Part shown: positions 25,701-38,450 of the stretch, one piece after another
Layout: the number at the start of each line of letters is the position of its first letter
Numbering within the stretch: position 1 is the first letter of the stretch
Origin: Euptelea pleiosperma
Lineage: Eukaryota > Streptophyta > Magnoliopsida > Ranunculales > Eupteleaceae
DNA length: 64,000 bases
Assembly (NCBI GenBank): GCA_035048495.1
Contig: JASUTR010000052.1
Span: 1 to 64,000, forward strand
Direction of reading: 5' to 3'
Made by a program: the position numbers and the translations under genes
The notes under the pieces: generated by a model
Told to the model about the DNA's origin: nothing
Seen by the model: the letters and a program-made list of their open reading frames with translations, nothing else
Database searches by the model: none

Positions 25701-28700
25701 TCCAATTTGAGACGTTGACGAACGGATGGAGCTAACTTGTTTTGACTATCACGAATCTTGTTTCAACACTTCAAATGTGTTGCAACAATAGTAATGGAAG
25801 AGTTTGAGTCCAATTACGAGGTCCGGTTGCGAAAAATTCACAAGTTATAGGCTTCGGAATGTAACATACAAACTGAGTCCAATTTGAGACGTTGACGCAC
25901 GGATGGAGCTAACTTGTTTCGACAGTGATAAATCTTGTTCCAACACTTCAATTGTGTTGAAACAATTGTAATGGAAGAATTCGAGTCTAATTACGAGGTT
26001 CGGTTGCGAAAAAGCCACAAGTTATAGGCTTCGGAATGTAACACACAAACTGAGTCTAATTTGAGACGTTCACGCACGGATGGAGCTAACTTGTTTTGAC
26101 TGTCACGAATCTTGTTCCAACACTTCAAATGTGTTGAAACAATAGTAATGGAAGAATTCGAGTCTAATTACGAGGTTCGGTTGCGAAAAATTCACAAGTT
26201 ATAGGCTTCGGAATGTAACACACAAACTGAGTCCAATTTGAGACGTTGACGCACGGATGGAGCTAACTTGTTTCGACAGTCATAAATCTTGTTCAAACAC
26301 TTCAAATGTTTTGAAACAATTGTAATGGAAGAATTCGAGTCTAATTACGAGGTTCGGTTGCGAAAAAGTCACAAGTTATAGGCTTCGGAATGTAACACAC
26401 AAACTGAGTCCAATTTGAGACGTTCACGAACGGATGGAGCTAACTTGTTTCGACTGTCCCGAATCTTGTTCCAACACTTCAAATGTGTTGAAACAATAGT
26501 AATGGAAGAATTCGAGTCTAATTACGAGGTTCGGTTGCGAAAAAGTCACAAGTTATAGGCTTCGGAATGTAACATACAAACTGAGTCCAATTTGAGACGT
26601 TGACGCACGGATGGAGCTAACTTGTTTCGACAGTGATAAATCTTGTTCCAACACTTCAATTGTGTTGAAACAATTGTAATGGAAGAATTCGAGTCTAATT
26701 ACGAGGTCCGGTTGTGAAAAAGTCACAAGTTATAGGCTTCGGAATGTAACACACAAACTGAGTCCAATTTGAGACGTTGACGCACGGATGGAGCTAACTT
26801 GTTTTGACTGTCACGAATCTTGTTCCAACACTTCAAATGTGTTGCAACGATAGTAATGGAAGAGTTTGAGTCCAATTACGAGGTCCGGTTGCGAAAAATT
26901 CACAAGTTATAGGCTTCGGAATGTAACACACAAACTGAGTCTAATTTGAGACGTTCACGCACGGATGGAGCAAACTTGTTTCGACTGTCCCGAATCTTGT
27001 TCTAACACTTCAAATGTGTTGAAACAATAGTAATGGAAGAATTCTAGTCTAATTACAAGGTTCGATTGCGAAAAAGTCACAAGTTATAGGCTTCGGAATG
27101 TAACACACAAACTGAGTCCAATTTGAGACGTTGACGCACGGATGGAGCTAACTTGTTTCGCCTATCCCGAAACTTGTTCCAATACTTCAAATGTGTTGAA
27201 ACAATAATAATGGAAGAGTTTGAGTCCAATTACGAGGTCCGGTTCTGAAAAAGTCACAAGTTATAGGCTTCGGAATGTAACACACAAACTGAGTCCAATT
27301 TGAGACGTTGACGCACGGATGGAGCTAACTTGTTTTGACTGTCACGAATCTTGTTTCAACACTTCAAATGTGTTGCAACAATAGTAATGGAAGAGTTTGA
27401 GTCCAATTACGAGGTCCGGTTGCGAAAAAGTCACAAGTTATAGGCTTCGGAATGTAACATACAAACTAAGTCCAATTTGAGACGTTGACGCACGGATGGA
27501 GCTAACTTGTTTCGACAGTGATAAATCTTGTTCCAACACTTCAATTGTGTTGAAACAATTGTAATGGAAGAATTCGAGTCTAATTAGGAGGTCCGGTTGT
27601 GAAAAAGCCAAAAGTTATAGGCTTCGGAATGTAACACACAAACTGAGTCTAATTTGAGACGTTCACGCACGGATGGAGCAAACTTGTTTCGACTGTCCCG
27701 AATCTTGTTCTAACACTTCAAATGTGTTGAAACAATAGTAATGGAAGAATTCTAGTCTAATTACAAGGTTCGATTGCGAAAAAGTCACAAGTTATAGGCT
27801 TCGGAATGTAACACACAAACTGAGTCCAATTTGAGACGTTGACGCACGGATGGAGCTAACTTGTTTCGCCTATCCCGAAACTTGTTCCAATACTTCAAAT
27901 GTGTTGAAATAATAATAATGGAAGAGTTTGAGTCCAATTACGAGGTCCGGTTCCGAAAAAGTCACAAGTTATAGGCTTCGTAATGTAACACACAAACTGA
28001 GTCCAATTTGAGACGTTGACGCACGGATGGAGCTAACTTGTTTTGACTGTCACGAATCTTGTTTCAACACTTCAAATGTGTTGCAACAATAGTAATGGAA
28101 GAGTTTGAGTCCAATTACGAGGTCCGGTTGCGAAAAAGTCACAAGTTATAGGCTTCGGAATGTAACACACAAACTGAATGCAATTTGAGACGTTGACGCA
28201 CGGATGGAGCTAACTTGTTTCGCCTATCCCGAATCTTATTCCAATACTTCAAATGTGTTGAAACAATAATAATGGAAGAGTTTGAGTTTAATTACGAGGT
28301 CCGATTGCGAAAAAGTCACAAGTTATAGGCTTCGGAATGTAACACACAAACTGAGTCCAATTTGAGACGTTGACGAACGGATGGAGCTAACTTGTTTTGA
28401 CTATCACGAATCTTGTTTCAACACTTCAAATGTGTTGCAACAATAGTAATGGAAGAGTTTGAGTCCAATTACGAGGTCCGGTTGCGAAAAATTCACAAGT
28501 TATAGGCTTCGGAATGTAACACACAAACTGAGTCCAATTTGAGACGTTGACGCACGGATGGAGCTAACTTGTTTCGACAGTCATAAATCTTGTTCAAACA
28601 CTTCAAATGTTTTGAAACAATTGTAATGGAAGAATTCGAGTCTAATTACGAGGTTCGGTTGCGAAAAAGTCACAAGTTATAGGCTTCGGAATGTAACACA

Positions 28701-31700
28701 CAAACTGAGTCCAATTTGAGACGTTCACGAACGGATGGAGCTAACTTGTTTCGACTGTCCCGAATCTTGTTCCAACACTTCAAATGTGTTGAAACAATAG
28801 TAATGGAAGAATTCGAGTCTAATTACGAGGTTGGGTTGCGAAAAAGTCACAAGTTATAGGCTTCGGAATGTAACGTACAAACTGAGTCCAATTTGAGACG
28901 TTGACGCACGGATGGAGCTAACTTGTTTCGACAGTGATAAATCTTGTTCCAACACTTCAATTGTGTTGAAACAATTGTAATGGAAGAATTCGAGTCTAAT
29001 TACGAGGTCCGGTTGTGAAAAAGTCACAAGTTATAGGCTTCGGAATGTAACACACAAACTGAGTCCAATTTGAGACATTGACGCACGGATGGAGCTAACT
29101 TGTTTTGACTGTCACGAATCTTGTTTCAACACTTCAAATGTGTTGCAACGATAGTAATGGAAGAGTTTGAGTCCAATTACGAGGTCCGGTTGCGAAAAAT
29201 TCACAAGTTATAGGCTTCGGAATGTAACACACAAACTGAGTCCAATTTGAGACGTTCACGCACGGATGGAGCTAACTTGTTTCGACTGTCCCGAATCTTG
29301 TTCCAACAATTCCACTGTGTTGAAACAATAGTAATGGAAGAATTCGAGTCTAATTACGAGGTTCGGTTGCAAAAAAGTCACAAGTTATAGGCTTCGGAAT
29401 GTAACATACAAACTGAGTCCAATTTGAGACGTTGACGCACGGATGGAGCTAACTTGTTTCGACAGTGATAAATCTTGTTCCAACACTTCAATTGTGTTGA
29501 AACAATTGTAATGGAAGAATTCGAGTCTAATTACGAGGTCCGGTTGTGAAAAAGTCACAAGTTATAGGCTTCGGAATGTAACACACAAACTGAGTCCAAT
29601 TTGAGACGTTGACGCACGGATGGAGCTAACTTGTTTTGACTGTCACGAATCTTGTTTCAACACTTCAAATGTGTTGCAACGATAGTAATGGAAGAGTTTG
29701 AGTCCAATTACGAGGTCCGGTTGCGAAAAAGTCACAAGTTATAGGCTTCGGAATGTAACACACAAACTGAGTCCAATTTGAGACGTTGACGCACGGATGG
29801 AGCTAAGTTGTTTCGCCTATCCCGAATCTTGTTCCAATACTTCAAATGTGTTGAAACAATAATAATGGAAGAGTTTGAGTCCAATTACGAGGTCCGGTTG
29901 CGAAAAATTCACAAGTTATAGGCTTCGGAAAGTAACACACAAACTGAGTCCAATTTGAGACGTTGACGCACGGATGGAGCTAACTTGTTTCGACAGTCAT
30001 AAATCTTGTTCAAACACTTCAAATGTTTTGAAACAATTGTAATGGAAGAATTCGAGTCTAATTACGAGGTTCGGTTGCGAAAAAGTCACAAGTTATAGGC
30101 TTCGGAATGTAACACACAAACTGAGTCCAATTTGAGACGTTCACGAACGGATGGAGCTAACTTGTTTCGACTGTCCCGAATCTTGTTCCAACACTTCAAA
30201 TGTGTTGAAACAATAGTAATGGAAGAATTCAAGTCTAATTACGAGGTTCAGTTGCGAAAAAGTCACAAGTTATAGGCTTCGGAATGTAACATACAAACTG
30301 AGTCCAATTTGAGACGTTGACGCACGGATGGAGCTAACTTGTTTCGACAGTGATAAATCTTGTTCCAACACTTCAATTGTGTTGAAACAATTGTAATGGA
30401 AGAATTCGAGTCTAATTACTAGGTCCGGTTGTGAAAAAGCCACAAGTTATAGGCTTCGGAATGTAACACACAAACTGAGTCTAATTTGAGACGTTCACGC
30501 ACGGATGGAGCAAACTTGTTTCGACTGTCCCGAATCTTGTTCTAACACTTCAAATGTGTTGAAACAATAGTAATGGAAGAATTCTAGTCTAATTACAAGG
30601 TTCGATTGCGAAAAAGTCACAAGTTATAGGCTTCGGAATGTAACACACAAACTGAGTCCAATTTGAGACGTTGACGCACGGATGGAGCTAACTTGTTTCG
30701 CCTATCCCGAAACTTGTTCCAATACTTCAAATGTGTTGAAACAATAATAATGGAAGAGTTTGAGTCCAATTACGAGGTCCGGTTCCGAAAAAGTCACAAG
30801 TTATAGGCTTCGGAATGTAACACACAAACTGAGTCCAATTTGAGACGTTGACGCACGGATGGAGCTAACTTGTTTCGCCTATCCCGAAACTTGTTCCAAT
30901 ACTTCAAATGTGTTGAAATAATAATAATGGAAGAGTTTGAGTCCAATTACGAGGTCCGGTTCCGAAAAAGTCACAAGTTATAGGCTTCGGAATGTAACAC
31001 ACAAACTGAGTCCAATTTGAGACGTTGACGCACGGATGGAGCTAACTTGTTTTGACTGTCACGAATCTTGTTTCAACACTTCAAATGTGTTGCAACAATA
31101 GTAATGGAAGAGTTTGAGTCCAATTACGAGGTCCGGTTCCGAAAAAGTCACAAGTTATAGGCTTCGGAATGTAACACACAAACTGAGTCCAATTTGAGAC
31201 GTTGACGCACGGATGGAGCTAACTTGTTTCGACAGTCATAAATCTTGTTCAAACACTTCAAATGTTTTGAAACAATTGTAATGGAAGAATTCGAGTCTAA
31301 TTACGAGGTCCGATTGCGAAAAAGTCACAAGTTTATAGGCTTCGGAATGTAACACACAAATTGAGTCCAATTTGAGACGTTCACGAACGGATGGAGCTAA
31401 CTTGTTTCGACTATCCCGAATCTTGTTCCAACACTTCAAATGTGTTGAAACAATAGTAATGGAAGAATTCGAGTCTAATTACGAGGTTCGGTTGCGAAAA
31501 AGTCACAAGTTATAGGCTTCGGAATGTAACACACAAACTGAATCCAATTTGAGACGTTGACGCACGGATGGAGCTAACTTGTTTCGCCTATCCCGAATCT
31601 TGTTCCAATACTTCAAATGTGTTGAAACAATAATAATGGAAGAGTTTGAGTTTAATTACGAAGTCCGATTGCGAAAAAGTCACAAGTTATAGGCTTCGGA

Positions 31701-34700
31701 ATGTAACACACAAACTGAGTCCAATTTGAGACGTTGACGCACGGATGGAGCTAACTTGTTTTGACTATCACGAATCTTCTTTCAACACTTCAAATGTGTT
31801 GCAACAATAGTAATGGAAGAGTTTGAGTCTAATTACGAGGTCCGGTTGCGAAAAATTCACAAGTTATAGGCTTCGGAATGTAACACACAAACTGAGTCCA
31901 ATTTGAGATGTTGACGCACGGATGGAGCTAACTAGTTTCGACAGTCATAAATCTTGTTCAAACACTTCAAATATTTTGAAACAATTGTAATGGAAGAATT
32001 CGAGTCTAATTACGACGTCCGGTTGCGAAAAAGTCACAAGTTATAGGCTTCGGAATGTAACACACAAACTGAGTCCAATTTGAGACGTTGACGCACGGAT
32101 GGAGCTAAGTTGTTTCGCCTATCCCGAATCTTGTTCCAATACTTCAAATGTGTTGAAACAATAATAATGGAAGAGTTTGAGTCCAATTACGAGGTCCGGT
32201 TGCGAAAAATTCACAAGTTATAGGCTTCGGAAAGTAACACACAAACTGAGTCCAATTTGAGACGTTGACGCACGGATGGAGCTAACTTGTTTCGACAGTC
32301 ATAAATCTTGTTCAAACACTTCAAATGTTTTGAAACAATTGTAATGGAAGAATTCGAGTCTAATTACGAGGTCCGGTTGCGAAAAAGTCACAAGTTATAG
32401 GCTTCGGAATGTAACACACAAACTGAGTCCAATTTGAGACGTTCACGAACGGATGGAGCTAACTTGTTTCGACTGTCCCGAATCTTGTTCCAACACATCA
32501 AATGTGTTGAAACAATAGTAATGGAAGAATTCGAGTCTAATTACGAGGTTCGGTTGCGAAAAAGTCACAAGTTATAGGCTTCGGAATGTAACATACAAAC
32601 TGAGTCCAATTTGAGACGTTGACGCACGGATGGAGCTAACTTGTTTCGACAGTGATAAATCTTGTTCCAACACTTCAATTGTGTTGAAACAATTGTAATG
32701 GAAGAATTCGAGTCTAATTACGAGGTCCGGTTGTTAAAAAGCCACAAGTTATAGGCTTCGGAATGTAACACACAAACTGAGTCTAATTTGAGACGTTCAC
32801 GCACGGATGGAGCAAACTTGTTTCGACTGTCCCGAATCTTGTTCTAACACTTCAAATGTGTTGAAACAATAGTAATGGAAGAATTCTAGTCTAATTACAA
32901 GGTTCGATTGCGAAAAAGTCACAAGTTATAGGCATCGGAATGTAACACACAAACTGAGTCCAATTTGAGACGTTGACGCACGGATGGAGCTAACTTGTTT
33001 TGACTGTCACGAATCTTGTTTCAACACTTCCAATGTCTTGCAACGATAGTAATGGAAGAGTTTGAGTCCAATTACGAGGTCCGGTTGCGAAAAATTTACA
33101 AGTTATAGGCTTCGGAATGTAACACACAAACTGAGTCCAATTTGAGACGTTCACGCACGGATGGAGCTAACTTGTTTCGACTATCCCGAATCTTGTTCCA
33201 ACAATTCCAATGTGTTGAAACAATAGTAATGGAAGAATTCGAGTCTAATTACGAGGTTCGGTTGCGAAAAAGTCACAAGTTATAGGCTTCGGAATGTAAC
33301 ATACAAACTGAGTCCAATTTGAGACGTTGACGCACGGATGCAGCTAACTTGTTTCGACAGTGATAAATCTTGTTCCAACACTTCAATTGTGTTGAAACAA
33401 TTGTAATTGAAGAATTCGAGTCTAATTACGAGGTCCGGTTGTGAAAAAGTCACAAGTTATAGGCTTCGGAATGTAACACACAAACTGAGTCCAATTTGAG
33501 ACGTTGACGCACGGATGGAGCTAACTTGTTTTGACTGTCACGAATCTTGTTTCAACACTTCAAATGTGTTGCAACGATAGTAATGGAAGAGTTTGAGTCC
33601 AATTACGAGGTCCGGTTGCGAAAATGTCACAAGTTATAGGCTTCGGAATGTAACACACAAACTGAGTCCAATTTGAGACGTTGACGCACGGATGGAGCTA
33701 ACTTGTTTCGCCTATCCCGAATCTTGTTCCAATACTTCAAATGTGTTGAAACAATAATAATGGAAGAGTTTGAGTCCAATTACGGGGTCCGGTTGCGAAA
33801 AATTCACAAGTTATAGGCTTCGGAATGTAACACACAAACTGAGTCCAATTTGAGACGTTGACGCACGGATGGAGCTAACTTGTTTCGACAGTCATAAATC
33901 TTGTTCAAACACTTCAAATGTTTTGAAACACTTGTAATGGAAGAATTCGAGTCTAATTACGAGGTCCGGTTGCGAAAAAGTCACAAGTTATAGGCTTCGG
34001 AATGTAACACACAAACTGAGTCCAATTTGAGACGTTCACGAACGGATGGAGCTAACTTGTTTCGACTGTCCCGAACCTTGTTCCAACACTTCAAATGTGT
34101 TGAAACAATAGTAATGGAAGAATTCGAGTCTAATTACGAGGTTCGGTTGCGAAAAAGTCACAAGTTATAGGCTTCGGAATGTAACATACAAACTGAGTCC
34201 AATTTGAGACGTTGACGCACGGATGGAGCTAACTTGTTTCGACAGTGATAAATCTTGTTCCAACACTTCAATTGTGTTGAAACAATTGTAATGGAAGAAT
34301 TCGAGTCTAATTACGAGGTCCGGTTGTGAAAAAGCCAGAAGTTATAGGCTTCGGAATGTAACACACAAACTGAGTCTAATTTGAGACGTTCACGCACGGA
34401 TGGAGCAAACTTGTTTCGACTGTCCCGAATCTTGTTCTAACACTTCAAATGTGTTGAAACAATAGTAATGGAAGAATTCTAGTCTAATTACAAGGTTCGA
34501 TTGCGAAAAAGTCACAAGTTATAGGCTTCGGAATGTAACACACAAACTGAGTCCAATTTGAGACGTTGACGCGCGGATGGAGCTAACTTGTTTCGCCTAT
34601 CCCGAAACTTGTTCCAATACTTCAAATGTGTTGAAACAATAATAATGGAAGAGTTTGAGTCCAATTACGAGGTCCGGTTCCGAAAAAGTCACAAGTTATA

Positions 34701-34765
34701 GGCTTCGGAATGTAACACACAAACTGAGTCCAATTTGAGACGTTGACGCACGGATGGAGCTAACT
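19720..34765 (+). repeat. 15-kb super-repeat, copy 2 (85 monomers)
   Basis: This is the direct tandem copy of the preceding segment. Rare private variants occur in both copies at the expected spacing: ggcatcgg (17,885 and 32,931), the extra base in gtttataggc (about 16,287 and 31,333), gatgcagc (about 18,291 and 33,337), gacattgacg (14,030 and 29,076) and gacgcgcgg (about 19,523 and 34,569). In the clean part I noticed only about ten substitutions between copies, including ttttagacg against tttgagacg near 19,515 and 34,559, and ttatatgc against ttataggc near 24,078 and 9,386. The right boundary is sharp: similarity to the junction region stops at 34,771, where tgactgtcac replaces cgacagtcat (19,725). 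Confidence 0.9.
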
Positions 34766-36458
34766 TGTTTTGACTGTCACGAATCTTGTTTCAACACTTC
34801 AAATGTGTTGCAACAATAGTAATGGAAGAGTTTGAGTCCAATTACGAGGTCCGGTTACGAAAAAGTCACAAGTTATAGGCTTCGGAATGTAACACACAAA
34901 CTGAATCCAATTTGAGACGTTGACGTACGGATGGAGCTAACTTGTTTCGCCTATCCCGAATCTTGTTCCAATACTTCAAATGTGTTGAAACAATAATAAT
35001 GGAAGAGTTTGAGTTCAATTACGAAGTCCGATTGCGAAAAAGTCACAAGTTATAGGCTTCGGAATGTAACACACAAACTGAGTCCAATTTGAGACGTTGA
35101 CGCACGGATGGAGCTAACTTGTTTTGACTATTCCGAATCTTGTTCCAATACTTCAAATGTGTTGAAACAATAATAATGGAAGAGTTTGAGTCCAATTACG
35201 AGGTCCGATTGCGAAAAAGTCTCAAGTTATAGGCTTCGGAATGTAACACACAAACTGAGTCCAATTTGAGACGTTGACGCACGGATGGAGCTAACTTGTT
35301 TTGACTATCACGAATCTGGTTTCAACACTTCAAATGTGTTGCAACAATAGTAATGGAAGAGTTTGAGTCCAATTACGAGGTCCGGTTGCGAAAAATTCAC
35401 AAGTTATAGGCTTCGGAATGTAACACACAAACTGAGTCCAATTTGAGACGTTGACGCACGGATGGAGCTAACTTGTTTCGACAGTCATAAATCTTGTTCA
35501 AACACTTCAAATGTTTTGAAACAATTGTAATGGAAGAATTCGAGTCTAATTACGAGATCCGGTTGCGAAAAAGTCACAAGTTATAGGCTTCGGAATGTAA
35601 CACACAAACTGAGTCCAATTTGAGACGTTGACGCACGGATGGAGCTAACTTGTTTCGCCTATCCCGAATCTTGTTCCAATACTTCAAATGTGTTGAAACA
35701 ATAATAATGGAAGAGTTTGAGTCCAATTACGGGGTCAGGTTGCGAAAAATTCACAAGTTATAGGCTTCGGAATGTAACACACAAACTGAGTCCAATTTGA
35801 GACGTTGACGCACGGATGGAGCTAACTTGTTTCGACAGTCATAAATCTTGTTCAAACACTTCAAATGTTTTGAAACACTTGTAATGGAAGAATTCGAGTC
35901 TAATTACGAGGTCCGGTTGCGAAAAAGTCACAAGTTATAGGCTTCGGAATGTAACACACAAACTGAGTCCAATTTGAGACGTTGACGCACGGATGGAGCT
36001 AACTTGTTTCGACAGTCATAAATCTTGTTCAAACACTTCAAATGTTTTGAAACAATTGTAATGGAAGAATTCGAGTCTAATTACGAGATCCGGTTGCGAA
36101 AAAGTCACAAGTTATAGGCTTCGGAATGTAACACACAAACTGAGTCCAATTTGAGACGTTCACGAACGGATGGAGCTAACTTGTTTCGACTGTCCCGAAT
36201 CTTGTTCCAACACTTCAAATGTGTTGAAACAATAGTAATGGAAGAATTCGAGTCTAATTACGAGGTTCGGTTGCGAAAAAGTCACAAGTTATAGGCTTCG
36301 GAATGTAACATACAAACTGAGTCCAATTTGAGACGTTGACGCACGGATGGAGCTAACTTGTTTCGACAGTGATAAATCTTGTTCCAACACTTCAATTGTG
36401 TTGAAACAATTGTAATGGAAGAATTCGAGTCTAATTACGAGGTTCGGTTGCGAAAAAG

Positions 36459-37520
36459 TCACAAGTTATAGGCTTCGGAATGTAACACACAAACTGAGTC
36501 GAATTTGAGACGTTCACGCACGGAATGAGCTAACTTGTTTCGACTGTCCCGAATCTTGTTCCAACAATTTTAATGTGTTGAAACAATAATAATGGAAGAG
36601 TTTGAGTCCAATTACGAGGTCCGGTTCCGAAAAAGTCACAAGTTATAGGCTTCGGAATGTAACACACAAACTGAGTCTAATTTGAGACGTTCACGCACGG
36701 ATGGAGCAAACTTGTTTCAACTGTCCCGAATCTTGTTCCAACACTTAAAATGTGTTGAAACAATAGTAATAGAAGAATTCGAGTCTAATTACAAGGTTCG
36801 GTTGCGAAAAAGTCACAAGTTATAGGCTTCGGAATGTAACACACAAACTGAGTCCAATTTGAGACGTTGACGCACGGATGGAGCTAACTTGTTTCGCCTA
36901 TCCCGAAACTTGTTCCAATACTTCAAATGTGTTGAAACAATAATAATGGAAGAGTTTGAGTCCAATTACGAGGTCCGGTTGCGAAAAAGTCACAAGTTAT
37001 AGGCTTCGGAATGTAACACACAAACTGAGTACAATTTGAGACGTTGACGCACGGATGGAGCTAACTTGTTTTGACTGTCACGAATCTTGTTTCAACACTT
37101 CAAATGTGTTGCAACAATAGTAATGGAAGAGTTTGAGTCCAATTACGAGGTCCGGTTGCGAAAAAGTCACAAGTTATAGGCTTCGGAATGTAACACACAA
37201 ACTGAGTCCAATTTGAGACGTTCACGAACGGATGGAGCTAACTTGTTTCGACTGTCCCGAATCTTGTTCCAACACTTCAAATGTGTTGAAACAATAGTAA
37301 TGGAAGAATTCGAGTCTAATTACGAGGTTCGGTTGCGAAAAAGTCACAAGTTATAGGCTTCGGAATGTAACATACAAACTGAGTCCAATTTGAGACGTTG
37401 ACGCACGGATGGAGGTAGCTTGTTTCGACAGTGATAAATCTTGTTCCAACACTTCAATTGTGTTGAAACAATTGTAATGGAAGAATTCGAGTCTAATTAC
37501 GAGGTTCGGTTGCGAAAAAG
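36459..37520 (+). repeat. 6-monomer tandem duplication, unit 1
   Basis: A distinctive V-like monomer (cggaatgagc, caattttaatg) begins here and again at 37,521, exactly 1,062 bp (six monomers) later. The following W, Q, S and V monomers match in order and private variants, for example tcaactgtcccg, aatagaagaattc and gagtacaattt. A further relative of the caattttaatg monomer lies at 40,105, 14 monomers after the second copy. Confidence 0.8.
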
Positions 37521-38450
37521 TCACAAGTTATAGGCTTCGGAATGTAACACACAAACTGAGTCCAATTTGAGACGTTCACGCACGGAATGAGCTAACTTGT
37601 TTCGACTGTCCCGAATCTTGTTCCAACAATTTTAATGTGTTGAAACAATAATAATGGAAGAGTTTGAGTCCAATTACGAGGTCCGACTCCGAAAAAGTCA
37701 CAAGTTATAGGCTTCGGAATGTAACACACAAACTGAGTCTAATTTGAGACGTTCACGCACGGATGGAGCAAACTTGTTTCAACTGTCCCGAATCTTGTTC
37801 CAACACTTAAAATGTGTTGAAACAATAGTAATAGAAGAATTCGAGTCTAATTACAAGGTTCGGTTGCGAAAAAGTCACAAGTTATAGGCTTCGGAATGTA
37901 ACACACAAACTGAGTCCAATTTGAGACGTTGACGCACGGATGGAGCTAACTTGTTTCGCCTATCCCGAAACTTGTTCCAATACTTCAAATGTGTTGAAAC
38001 AATAATAATGGAAGAGTTTGAGTCCAATTACGAGGTCCGGTTGCGAAAAAGTCACAAGTTATAGGCTTCGGAATGTAACACACAAACTGAGTACAATTTG
38101 AGACGTTGACGCACGGATGGAGCTAACTTGTTTTGACTGTCACGAATCTTGTTTCAACACTTCAAATGTGTTGCAACAATAGTAATGGAAGAGTTTGAGT
38201 CCAATTACGAGGTCCGGTTGCGAAAAAGTCACAAGTTATAGGCTTCGGAATGTAACACACAAACTGAGTCCAATTTGAGACGTTCACGAACGGAAGGAGC
38301 TAACTTGTTTCGACTGTCCCGAATCTTGTTCCAACACTTCAAATGTGTTGAAACAATAGTAATGGAAGAATTCGAGTCTAATTACGAGGTTCGGTTGCGA
38401 AAAAGTCACAAGTTATAGGCTTCGGAATGTAACATACAAACTGAGTCCAA
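37521..38450 (+). repeat. 6-monomer tandem duplication, unit 2
   Basis: This is the second copy of the unit starting at 36,459. Correspondence is lost in the sixth monomer, where unit 1 has class P and this copy has a P-head/S'-tail chimera (starting about 38,406; acatac, then ttttgactgtcccg and caacgatag). One private change is ccgactccg near 37,681, where unit 1 has ccggttccg. Confidence 0.75.
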
